In this document: piece by piece, positions 8,700 through 15,092 of the stretch
Numbering within the stretch: position 1 is the first letter of the stretch
How the letters are laid out: each line of letters starts with the position of its first letter
Assembly: GCA_051984675.1 (NCBI GenBank)
Contig: JBPYFK010000155.1
Location: forward strand, 1-28,149
Origin: JBPYFK01 sp051984675
Lineage (GTDB): Bacteria; Actinomycetota; Actinomycetes; Mycobacteriales; Pseudonocardiaceae
Direction of reading: 5' to 3'
Length of the DNA: 28,149 nt
The notes under the pieces: generated by a model
Database searches by the model: none
What the model saw: only the letters and a program-made list of their open reading frames with translations
Told to the model about the DNA's origin: nothing
Translations under genes and position numbers: made by a program

Positions 8700-8730
8700 C
8701 GTGCCCGTCAGTTGTGCACTGACGGGCACG
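8700..8730. promoter_or_regulatory. 12-bp stem hairpin/palindrome upstream of TetR gene
   Basis: CGTGCCCGTCAG (8700-8711) pairs perfectly with CTGACGGGCACG (8719-8730) around a 7-nt loop. It lies between the 79-aa gene and the TetR gene 80 bp downstream. It could be the terminator of the first gene, or the operator of the second read as a double-stranded palindrome. The sequence does not decide between them. Confidence 0.6.
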
Positions 8731-8810
8731 TCGCGGTAACTTGCTGTGTTGTAGTTGATCATCCGTTCGTGGACGGTGGTGCTCTCGGTCGAAGGAGAGA
8801 CTCGCTGTCC

Positions 8811-9509
8811 GTGTCGTCCTTGCCGGAGCCGCAATTGCCTCAGCAGGCGCGGGCCAAAGCCACCCGTGACGCCATCCTGGTCGCCGCTGCGGAGGAGTTC
8901 GACCGTGCGGGTTACCAAGCGACTCCGTTGAGCGCCATCCTGCGCCGCAGCCGGGTCACCAAGGGCGCCTTCTACTTCCACTTCCGCTCGAAGGAGTCGC
9001 TGGCGGTAGCGCTCATCCAGGCGCAGAACCAGAGGTGGCCGCGCCTGGGCCAGCAGTGGCTACGCCGCGGGCTGGACCCGCTGACCACCGCAATCGGCAT
9101 GATCGACGAATCGGCTCGCCTGATCCACGAAGACGTGGTCCTTCGTGCGGGTGTTCGGCTGGCGTGCCGGCCAGCCGAACCGGAGATGGCCGTGTGGCTG
9201 CCCTACCCGGCTTGGGAGCAGATGCTCAGCGAGCTGTTACGGCGCTCGGCCGAACAGGGCTTGCTGCGGGACGGGGTTGATCCTGAAGCGGCAGCACGCG
9301 TGCTGCACGCCGTCGTCGTGGGAGCCCGGGAGATCGGAGCCGAGGTCCCGTCCCGGGTCGACCTGCCCAGCCGGGTCGCGGAGATGTGGCGGGTACTGCT
9401 GCCGGGCATCGCGAGTTCCGAGTGGTGGCGGAACAGCCAACTCGCGAGGAAATTCACCGAGGGTGTGGCCCCGTCGGCCGCCGGGAACAACCCGGAATCG
9501 CAGGGGTAG
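8811..9509 (+). CDS. TetR regulator resembling gamma-butyrolactone receptors (ScbR/ArpA type)
   Basis: A 232-aa protein. The N-terminal HTH region (QQARAKATRDAILVAAAEEF, then VTKGAFYFHFRSKESLAVAL) matches the ScbR/ArpA style, in which VTKGALYFHF-SKE is a hallmark. An all-helical ligand-binding domain follows. Such proteins are receptors for gamma-butyrolactone-type hormones or act as pseudo-receptors. No butyrolactone synthase gene is seen in the window, so the ligand is unknown. GTG 8811 is preceded by GAAGGAGA about 12 nt upstream. Confidence 0.88.
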   Translation: MSSLPEPQLPQQARAKATRDAILVAAAEEFDRAGYQATPLSAILRRSRVTKGAFYFHFRSKESLAVALIQAQNQRWPRLGQQWLRRGLDPLTTAIGMIDESARLIHEDVVLRAGVRLACRPAEPEMAVWLPYPAWEQMLSELLRRSAEQGLLRDGVDPEAAARVLHAVVVGAREIGAEVPSRVDLPSRVAEMWRVLLPGIASSEWWRNSQLARKFTEGVAPSAAGNNPESQG

Positions 9510-9542
9510 TCCCAGCTCGCGGTCGGTGTGGGTACCCCGGTT

Positions 9543-9571
9543 TTGATCGTCGTGCGTGTGTGTCGTAAGCT
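9543..9571 (+). promoter_or_regulatory. Putative promoter of the tRNA cluster
   Basis: TTGATC (9543-9548) and TAAGCT (9566-9571) are separated by 17 bp, about 75 bp before tRNA-Glu. This suits a strong housekeeping promoter. A GGCTCCC/GGGAGCC hairpin (9591-9608) follows in the leader. Confidence 0.6.
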
Positions 9572-9646
9572 TTCACTGCTCCCAACGGGGGGCTCCCGAG
9601 AGGGAGCCGGTTGGAGGCAAGGCCAGGAGTTCGGCTGAACGGCCAA

Positions 9647-9719
9647 GCCCCCATCGTCTAGCGGCCTAGGACGCCGCCCTTTCAAGGCGGTAGCGCGGGT
9701 TCGAATCCCGTTGGGGGTA
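9647..9719 (+). tRNA. tRNA-Glu (anticodon TTC)
   Basis: A 73-nt cloverleaf. The acceptor GCCCCCA pairs with TGGGGGT (one G:U pair). The anticodon arm is GCCGC/GCGGT-like around CCTTTCAAGG with TTC, and the T-arm carries GGTTCGAATCC. No CCA is encoded. Confidence 0.95.
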
Positions 9720-9747
9720 CTGGAACAATAGAACAGTGCAACAGCAT

Positions 9748-9824
9748 GGCCCAGTGGCGCAGTTGGTTAGCGCGCCGCCCTGTCACGGCGGAGGTCGCGG
9801 GTTCGAGTCCCGTCTGGGTCGCCA
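9748..9824 (+). tRNA. tRNA-Asp (anticodon GTC)
   Basis: The acceptor GGCCCAG pairs with CTGGGTC. The anticodon loop is CTGTCAC with GTC, and the T-loop is GGTTCGAGTCC. The discriminator base is G at 9821, followed by an encoded CCA (9822-9824). Confidence 0.95.
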
Positions 9825-9852
9825 AGCGTCGGCAACGAGCCGGACGCTCCTT

Positions 9853-9926
9853 GGCCAGGTAGCTCAGTTGGTACGAGCGTCCGCCTGAAAAGCGGAAGGT
9901 CGGCGGTTCGACCCCGCCCCTGGCCA
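9853..9926 (+). tRNA. tRNA-Phe (anticodon GAA), likely attachment site
   Basis: The acceptor GGCCAGG pairs with CCTGGCC. The anticodon arm is TCCGC-CTGAAAA-GCGGA with GAA. The T-arm is GGCGGTTCGACCCCGCC and the discriminator base is A at 9926. No CCA is encoded. It is the last chromosomal gene before the integrase-containing region. AICE integrases typically insert at a tRNA 3' end, so this end is the probable attL core (inference). Confidence 0.95.
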
Positions 9927-9943
9927 CGCCACTGACCTGCACA

Positions 9944-9975
9944 AACGGCCCCCGTCGAGATCGACGGGGGCCGTT
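9944..9975. terminator. Strong terminator hairpin after tRNA-Phe
   Basis: A perfect 15-bp stem (AACGGCCCCCGTCGA with its complement) and a 2-nt loop at 9959-9960. It ends the tRNA transcript and would also stop minus-strand transcription coming from the integrase remnant. It is nearly the same as the hairpin at 10970-10999 beyond the intact integrase. Confidence 0.85.
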
Positions 9976-10006
9976 CAGTCTCAATTCCAGTCTCAACGGG
10001 TTCTCC

Positions 10007-10066
10007 GTCGGTCTTCCAGAAGCAGGCGTTGAGTCGGCTGGCGAGGTCTTGGTTGCGTTCCGCCGT
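10007..10066 (-). pseudogene. Remnant of an older integrase C-terminus
   Basis: Twenty codons read TAERNQDLASRLNACFWKTD. They match the last 20 residues of the intact integrase at 14 of 20 positions (TAEIKRDLANRLNAYFWQTD). No integrase catalytic motifs remain upstream, and the frame runs on past the normal stop. With the duplicated terminator, this is best explained as the end of a former element inserted at the same tRNA. Confidence 0.8.
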
Positions 10067-10289
10067 CAGCGCGCTTCGCTGATGACCGACCACTGAACAA
10101 AACCCAGTGATCACGTTCTGCGGGCTGGGGCGCTGAGCTTTCGCGATCTCGTCGAACGTGAGTTCGTCGATCAGTTCCGCGCTCAAACCTGCAAGAGAGC
10201 GCTATGAACGCGAGAGTCCGGGCGGGCAACTGCGTCACGGTCGCTCGGCGGCCAGTGTTATACGGCGGCGAAGCCGTCCTAGCTTCCGG

Positions 10290-10807
10290 TTAGGAGGGGT
10301 CATCTGTTTGCTGCTTCGTCAAGTGGGCGAGGCTGCTGCGGATGATCAGGGTGTCGGGGTGGTCGGGACCCAACACCCGCAACCGATCAGCCAGCAGCTC
10401 TTCCAGTGCGGCTGCTGCCCCTGCCACGTCGCCGGATTCCCCACGCCAGTGGGCGAGATTGCTGCGCGCGGTGAGGGTCTCCCGCGAGGACGCAGTCACC
10501 CACACCACCAACTCCGCCCTACCGGAGGCCCACACGCGCTCGGCATAGTCCAACGCAACCTGGGTCTTGCCCACCCCACCTAATCCGGAGCCCACAACCG
10601 AGTCCGAGGCCAACACCGTCGCATTCCCGGACTCCAACACTCGCGCCAGCACACTGGTGACGTCCGGTCCTGAAACGCCGCCGCCCGCGGCGGGAAGCTG
10701 CCAGCCCGGTACGGCAAGCCGACCAACGCGTGCCCAGTACTGTGGAAGTGCACGCCACTCTCGATCACATTGGCCTGCACCACATTCTCGGCTGCACCCG
10801 ACATCAC
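10290..10807 (-). pseudogene. Broken P-loop NTPase/TPR gene (frameshift plus internal deletion)
   Basis: The N-terminal piece, from GTG 10807 (SGAAENVVQANVIESGVHFH), shifts frame near 10655-10670 and continues as TSVLARVLESGNATVLASD, then the Walker A region GSGLGGVGKTQVALDYAER. Directly after VVWVTASSRE it jumps to a tetratricopeptide tail (LTARSNLAHWRGESGDVAGA, then LGPDHPDTLIIRSSLAHL). Intact actinobacterial NB-ARC/TPR proteins have several hundred residues between these parts, so the centre of the gene has been deleted in frame. It probably was regulatory or cargo protein of an older element. Not expected to be functional, though a 120-aa P-loop/TPR fragment is still open. Confidence 0.78.
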
Positions 10808-10969
10808 ATTGCTCGTGGCCGCATCCCGGGCTGGATCGCGAGGACGATCATTGACCCGGCGAGTATCCCAACTACGCGCCCTACCGAAACTGCGAATCCA
10901 AACATCGCTGGTGGGGCGGCTCGCCGGCGGTTCGCCTCCTCGGCTGAGCGCGCTCCAAGCCGTGCGGAA

Positions 10970-10999
10970 ACGACCCCCGTCGAAATCGACGGGGGTCGT
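10970..10999. terminator. Terminator hairpin downstream of the integrase
   Basis: A 14-bp perfect stem (ACGACCCCCGTCGA with TCGACGGGGGTCGT) and a 2-nt loop, 17 bp after the integrase stop codon in the direction of transcription. The core CCCCCGTCGA/TCGACGGGGG is the same as in the hairpin at 9944-9975. Confidence 0.85.
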
Positions 11000-11016
11000 C
11001 TAGCCCCAACGGGTGT

Positions 11017-12327
11017 TCAGTCGGTCTGCCAGAAGTAGGCGTTGAGCCGGTTGGCGAGGTCGCGCTTGATCTCCGCCGTCACGTGCATGTACCGCTGCTT
11101 CATGGTGATGGTCGACCACCCCATGAAGTCCATGACGGTCCGATCCGGCACGCCGAGGATCAGCAACACCGTCGCTGCGGTGTGCCGCGCGTCGTGTAGC
11201 CGGGTCTCGCGCACTCCCGTGTCGGACAGAAGCTCCTTCCATTCGTCGAGATCGCGTCGAGGGTCAATCGGCTTACCGGTCGGCTGAGTGAACATCCAGT
11301 CACTCTCGTGCCAGTCGGTGCCCGCGTGCTCGCGTTCGGCGTCCTGCTTCCTGCGGTGCCGCATGAGGAGGTCGAACACTTCGTCGGGCAGGGCGATCGT
11401 GCGACGACCGGCTTTGGACTTCACGTCGACCTCGACCAGGCCGCCGCCGCGCCGTTGCGGGCACATCCGGGCGTGGTCGGTGCAATCCTTCGAACACGGT
11501 GGCGGGCATGGCTTGCGCTTGTGGCGCTTGCAGTCCTCTCGGCACGGCTTGATCTTGTGATACTTCGCCCCGCAGGCGTGCGGGTCGGCGCAGCCGTGCT
11601 GCCACGTCTGCCGTTGCAGAGCTTTACGGATGCGTAGCGTCCGGTTCTGCTCGTCGAGCTGGGACCACTTCACGCCGAGCGCTTCGCCCTGTCGACTACC
11701 AAGGGATAGGGCGATCACGAACCGCACTCCATTGCGCCGCTCCAGCGCGGCTTTCAGCACGCGCTGAATTTCGTTCGCGTTCAGTGGCTCAATCTCCTCA
11801 TCCTCGACCCGAGGAGCCTTAGCCAGCGCGGCAGTGTTCCGGGTGATGTGACCGCGCTTCTCGGCTTCGCCGAAGGCGGTCCTGACGGTTCGGTGAACCT
11901 GGTGTGCCGTAGCGGGCTTGAGCCCGGACCTGATCATCTTGTTGTAGAACTTCTCGAAGTGCTCCGGCTGGATTCGGTTGAGCTTGTGCGCGCCGAGTCC
12001 CGGGATCAGGTGCTTGTAGACGGCCGTCTGGTAACCCTTCATGGTCTTGTAGCGGCAGGTCAGCGGGGCGATGTTCTCGACCCAGTGCGTGAGCCACTTC
12101 TTGACGGTCCAAACCTGGCCAGGCTTGCGGACGTTGCCGGAGTCCCGCTCCTGTTCGAGTTCCTGGATCTTGTTGATGACCTCCTGCTTGTCCTTCCGCA
12201 TGATGTGTCGCCGATCGGCCGTTCCGTCGTCGCGGATTCCCATGGTGACGCGGCCGTGCCAGTAACCGTCCCTGCCGAAGTAGAGGGCTGACCGGCCGTT
12301 GGCGTTCTTCGGTCGCTTGCTGCTCAA
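11017..12327 (-). CDS. int: Tyrosine site-specific integrase with Cys-rich insertion
   Basis: A 436-aa lambda-type recombinase that inserts and excises the element. An arm/SAM-like N-terminal part is followed by the catalytic domain with Arg212 (SLGSRQGEALG), Lys in the VKSKAGRR hairpin (303/305), the H378-D-A-R381-H382 box and nucleophile Tyr413 in GWSTITMKQRYMHV (Trp404 in place of the second His). Between the first Arg and the Lys hairpin sits an insert of about 50 residues with eight Cys (246, 252, 262, 266, 274, 278, 282, 289), which probably binds zinc. The start is TTG 12327, chosen because AAGGAG lies 5-6 nt before it and follows the xis stop. It belongs to the element excision module. 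Confidence 0.95.
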   Translation of the reverse strand: MSSKRPKNANGRSALYFGRDGYWHGRVTMGIRDDGTADRRHIMRKDKQEVINKIQELEQERDSGNVRKPGQVWTVKKWLTHWVENIAPLTCRYKTMKGYQTAVYKHLIPGLGAHKLNRIQPEHFEKFYNKMIRSGLKPATAHQVHRTVRTAFGEAEKRGHITRNTAALAKAPRVEDEEIEPLNANEIQRVLKAALERRNGVRFVIALSLGSRQGEALGVKWSQLDEQNRTLRIRKALQRQTWQHGCADPHACGAKYHKIKPCREDCKRHKRKPCPPPCSKDCTDHARMCPQRRGGGLVEVDVKSKAGRRTIALPDEVFDLLMRHRRKQDAEREHAGTDWHESDWMFTQPTGKPIDPRRDLDEWKELLSDTGVRETRLHDARHTAATVLLILGVPDRTVMDFMGWSTITMKQRYMHVTAEIKRDLANRLNAYFWQTD

Positions 12328-12336
12328 GGGATCTCC

Positions 12337-12654
12337 TTATGCGGCGCGCTGGCAGGCGGACTGCTGGGTGACAAGGCGTGCGGCGTACTCGTCAATTGCG
12401 GATTTGGGCACTCGCCGGAGTCGGCCGATGTGGACCGAGTCGAGTTCGCCGGAGCGGACTAGGGCGAAGGCCTTGGTCCGGCCGATGCCGAGTTGCTGCG
12501 CGGCTTCTTCGACGGTGAACAGCACCCGGCCTGGCATTTGGCGCGGTTGGGGCACGGATGGCGCGTGCTGCTGTTCCTGGTGCTCCTGCTGGTCGGCCAG
12601 CAGAGCGGCGAGTTTGGCCAATGTGGCGGCGATTTCGGCAGAGCGGTCGGTCAT
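12337..12654 (-). CDS. xis: Excisionase-like helix-turn-helix protein
   Basis: A 105-aa protein. The C-terminal half is a MerR/excisionase-type DNA-binding domain (FTVEEAAQQLGIGRTKAFAL, then VRSGELDSVHIGRLRRVPKS). The N-terminal half is helical and Gln-rich. It overlaps the end of the upstream ATPase gene by ATGA and is followed 9 bp later by the integrase start, so the two are co-expressed. It probably directs excision by the integrase. Confidence 0.92.
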   Translation of the reverse strand: MTDRSAEIAATLAKLAALLADQQEHQEQQHAPSVPQPRQMPGRVLFTVEEAAQQLGIGRTKAFALVRSGELDSVHIGRLRRVPKSAIDEYAARLVTQQSACQRAA

Positions 12655-13901
12655 GCGGCCCCCCGCGTGCCGGACTGACCGGGGGTATCCGTCCCAGCCG
12701 TCCCAAGCGTCCCGATGCTGGTCAGGCTGGGACGCTTTGATTCGGTGGGACGCTTTGATCCGTCCCAGTGCGTCAAGGCGTCCCGCGCTGAGCTGGGGTG
12801 GGACGGTTGGGACGCTTGGGACGGTTCGCCCTGTGGTGAGGGGCAGTAGCGGGTCCAGGCGTCGAGGAAGTCGCTGCGGCGGTAGCCCTTGGTCTGGGTG
12901 CCGTCGGGAAAGCGGACGTTGCTGGACTTGATGTCGAACTCCGCCAGGAGCCGGCCGAGCTTGGCCTGAGTGAGGCCGTGTGCGCTGTAGTCGCGCCAGG
13001 GAGCCTCGGCGTCGGCGTTGAGCTGGCGGATGAGTTCGGCGCTGGACATCGCCGGCTGGTCACCGAAGATCTTGCGGCAGTCGACGAGCAGCCGCGTACG
13101 TAGGGAGCCCTCGTTGTTGCCTTCGGCTTCAGCGATGAGGTCCACGGCGGCGTTGCGGGCCCGGTCGGGCCAGTGGCCTCCGGCGTGGTCGGCGACGATG
13201 ATCAGGGGTTCCCAGGTGTCGGCGGCGCGGTCCTCCACCGGCATGGAAGGCTCGGCCCGTTCCAGCACCGCGAGGGCGGCGCTGAGCCATTCCGTGAGCC
13301 GAGCGCACAGCATTTGCAACGGCGGCCTATCGCGCCGGTACCGGTAGGGGGCGACCGTCTCGCCGGGGGCGCGGCGGCGCATGCGGACTACGACGGCGCG
13401 GTCCTCGATGGTGTCGGGCATGGCGCCGATGCCGGCGAGGGCGGCCATGGCGAACGTGGGGATCGATTCCACGCGGTTGGTGGCGGCGTCGTAGCGCTTG
13501 GCGGGGCGGTTGCGTTGGTGTCCGGCGTTGAGCAGGCCGCGTAGGTCCTCGTTGCCGTCCGCGTTGGGTCCGAAGATGGTGTCGGCCTCGTCGACGAGCA
13601 TGGTGGGCGGTTCGTCGGTGATCGACCGGTACACCGCGGCTGGTGAGGCGTTGACGGTCAGGAATGGGTTGTGGCAGGTCGCCTCGACCACGTCGAGCAG
13701 CCGTGATTTGCCGCAGCGCTTTTCCGGTCCTCGGATGACCAGCCGGGGTGCGTGTGCCCAGGCGGGTTGTGCGTGGGTGGCGGCGATCCACAGCACGACT
13801 GCGTCGATGGCTTGTGGGTTGGGCAGGATGACGTATCGGGTCAGGGCGGCGTGCAGGTCGTCGAGCAGGGCGCTGCCGGTGTCGGAGGGTTGGGCGGTCA
13901 T
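12651..13901 (-). CDS. DUF3631-type ATPase, probable element replication protein
   Basis: A 416-aa protein with a P-loop in RGPEKRCGKSRLLD (Lys65, Ser66) and Walker B in TMLVDEAD (Asp104, Glu105). The following segment (EDLRGLLNAGHQRNRPAKRY) is typical of DUF3631 primase/helicase-like proteins of actinomycete elements. The second half includes a winged-helix-like part (GLTQAKLGRLLAEFDIKSSN). The last 60 residues are Ser/Pro/Gly-rich and encoded by the 9-bp repeat cluster at 12690-12825. The ATG at 13901 overlaps the stop of the upstream gene (ATGA). It holds the place where other AICEs encode RepSA or RepAM, so a role in replication of the excised circle is inferred. Confidence 0.85.
   Translation of the reverse strand: MTAQPSDTGSALLDDLHAALTRYVILPNPQAIDAVVLWIAATHAQPAWAHAPRLVIRGPEKRCGKSRLLDVVEATCHNPFLTVNASPAAVYRSITDEPPTMLVDEADTIFGPNADGNEDLRGLLNAGHQRNRPAKRYDAATNRVESIPTFAMAALAGIGAMPDTIEDRAVVVRMRRRAPGETVAPYRYRRDRPPLQMLCARLTEWLSAALAVLERAEPSMPVEDRAADTWEPLIIVADHAGGHWPDRARNAAVDLIAEAEGNNEGSLRTRLLVDCRKIFGDQPAMSSAELIRQLNADAEAPWRDYSAHGLTQAKLGRLLAEFDIKSSNVRFPDGTQTKGYRRSDFLDAWTRYCPSPQGEPSQASQPSHPSSARDALTHWDGSKRPTESKRPSLTSIGTLGTAGTDTPGQSGTRGAA
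12690..12825. repeat. Iteron-like cluster of TGGGACG repeats inside rep 3' end
   Basis: Plus-strand copies of TGGGACG(G/C)T start at 12728, 12746, 12799, 12808 and 12817; the last three are head to tail at 9-bp spacing. TGGGACGCTTTGAT occurs twice, 18 bp apart. Inverted copies (CGTCCCA or CGTCCC) start at 12690, 12699, 12708, 12761 and 12779. The density of a 7-bp core in both directions suggests an iteron array (oriV), but it also encodes the low-complexity tail of the protein. Confidence 0.65.
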
Positions 13902-14392
13902 GCTGCGGACTCCAGGGGGTTGGTGGGTGTCGTTCCGGTGCGTGCCCAGATCCGGGCGGCGTTCTGATCGACCGGGCGGGCGAGTGGGCTGGGCTGGGCG
14001 CGGCGCTGGGCCAGCTGCCGCGCGGTAGGGCCGGAGGCGATACGGGACCAGTCGGCTGCGTCGGAGAGGTCGCGGGCCATGTCCTTCAGCAGTGCGGCTC
14101 GTATCTGGTCGCCGTGATCCAACTCGGCACGCAGTCGGTCGGCGGTCGCTTCGGGGGTGCGGTCGGCAATCCAGGCCAGCGCTGCGTGGATCACGGCGAG
14201 GGCTTTGCGTGGGTCGTGGTCGTCGAGCGCGCACCACTGGGGCGAGCCGGGTGCGGGCACCGGGCCGGGCCGTCCGGCGGCGGGCAGCCGCCGGGTGGCC
14301 CATTGCCGTACGGCGTCGGGGTCGGGCTGCCGGTCGGCCAGCCAGGCCCGGACGGCAGCCGGGTCGGCCGGATTCGGTAGCGACGTGTTCAT
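13898..14392 (-). CDS. Element protein of unknown function (164 aa)
   Basis: Soluble and mainly helical, beginning MNTSLPNPADPAAVRAWLAD. It has a conserved-looking Trp-containing middle (GSPQWCALDDHDPRKALAVI) and a charged helix (ATADRLRAELDHGDQIRAAL). No known catalytic motif. It overlaps both the ATPase gene downstream (ATGA) and the 90-aa gene upstream (ATGA), so it is translated with the replication module. Proteins of this kind precede the replication gene in many actinomycete elements; their job is not known. Confidence 0.8.
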   Translation of the reverse strand: MNTSLPNPADPAAVRAWLADRQPDPDAVRQWATRRLPAAGRPGPVPAPGSPQWCALDDHDPRKALAVIHAALAWIADRTPEATADRLRAELDHGDQIRAALLKDMARDLSDAADWSRIASGPTARQLAQRRAQPSPLARPVDQNAARIWARTGTTPTNPLESAA

Positions 14393-14661
14393 GCGTAGTC
14401 ACCTCCGTTCGGAGGGGTGGTGCTGCCGAGGACTTCGCGGAGCAACTCGGTGTCGAAATCGATGGGGATGACGGCGTAGGGGCGCACGGCGTCGAGGACG
14501 ACGCTCGGAGCGTCGATGCGGTCGGTGGGATCGCCCCGCTGCACTAGCGTTCGGCCTTCGGCGTCGATCACGAGGGCGTAGAAGGTGGCGTTGTGCCGGT
14601 CCCAGCCGACGAGGACTTCACGGGTGGTGTCGTGGCGGGGTTCGAGGCTGTGGCGACTCAT
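14389..14661 (-). CDS. Small element protein of unknown function (90 aa)
   Basis: The start is ATG 14661 (MSRHSLEPRHDTTREVLVGW) after GGAAGGAG. The frame is open further upstream to 14715, but that part has no ribosome-binding site. The protein looks like a small alpha/beta fold: VLVGWDRHNATFYALVIDAE, then a DTELLREVLG helix. The 3' end overlaps the 164-aa gene by 4 nt. Function not recognised. Confidence 0.75.
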   Translation of the reverse strand: MSRHSLEPRHDTTREVLVGWDRHNATFYALVIDAEGRTLVQRGDPTDRIDAPSVVLDAVRPYAVIPIDFDTELLREVLGSTTPPNGGDYA

Positions 14662-14686
14662 GCCGGTCTCCTTCCGTCGTGGGTGG

Positions 14687-14950
14687 TCAGCGGTGGCGGT
14701 TGCGGCGGGTGTCACGGGTTAAGCGGCGGTAGGTGTTCCAGGCGCGGCGGCCAGCGCGCAGGCGAAGCCCGGTGCCTCGGCAGGGCGGGCACAGGCGGAC
14801 CGCGCGGAGGAACGGGGAGTGCAGGCGGCCGGTGCCACAGCAGGTGCGGCAGGTCTTGAAGGGCCAGATCACACAGGTCGCGGCGTAACCGAGAGTGATC
14901 ACGATCAGGGTCAGTGGGGCGATGCCGTTGACGGTGTCGGCGGGGGTCAC
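14687..14950 (-). CDS. Small membrane protein with zinc-ribbon-like Cys motif (87 aa)
   Basis: GTG 14950 is preferred because GGAGG lies 5 nt before it. It has one N-terminal membrane helix (IAPLTLIVITLGYAATCVIW), followed by a cytoplasmic part with CRTCCGTGRLHSP and CPPCRGTG. These paired C-x2-C/C-x-G-x-G elements resemble the zinc-binding repeats of DnaJ. The C-terminus is very basic (RDTRRNRHR). Such small Cys/TM proteins are common in AICEs; their function is unknown. Confidence 0.75.
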   Translation of the reverse strand: MTPADTVNGIAPLTLIVITLGYAATCVIWPFKTCRTCCGTGRLHSPFLRAVRLCPPCRGTGLRLRAGRRAWNTYRRLTRDTRRNRHR

Positions 14951-14995
14951 AAATGCCTCCACATCGGGTTTTTGGCACGCGTCGGGCCGAGCGCC

Positions 14996-15081
14996 GCTAG
15001 GTGCTAGGGCGCTGGGCAGGCGGGTTGGGGGTCGCTAGCGGGGACGCTAGGTCTAGCGGGTGGGGCTGCTAGGTCTAGCGG
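14996..15081. repeat. CTAGG/CTAGCGG repeat cluster just after the transfer gene
   Basis: GCTAGG starts at 14996, 15003, 15046 and 15068. CTAGCGG starts at 15035, 15053 and 15075. The 14-mer GCTAGGTCTAGCGG is repeated exactly at 15046 and 15068, 22 bp apart. The cluster fills the gap between the translocase stop and the next gene. It may be a transfer locus (clt), an operator for the 87-aa gene, or both. Confidence 0.7.
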
Positions 15082-15092
15082 CCCCGCTGGGG

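Noticed and set aside
9767..10186. Open minus-strand frame running across the tRNA genes
   Set aside because: It passes through tRNA-Phe, tRNA-Asp and the terminator hairpin; only its 20-codon integrase tail is meaningful.
10925..10934. CGGCGGTTCG shared with the T-arm of tRNA-Phe, considered as an old attR
   Set aside because: Only 10 bases match in very GC-rich DNA and the match does not continue into the acceptor end.
9944..10999. The two CCCCCGTCGA hairpins considered as CRISPR-like repeats
   Set aside because: Only two copies about 1 kb apart, each self-complementary and each after an integrase end, so they are terminators.
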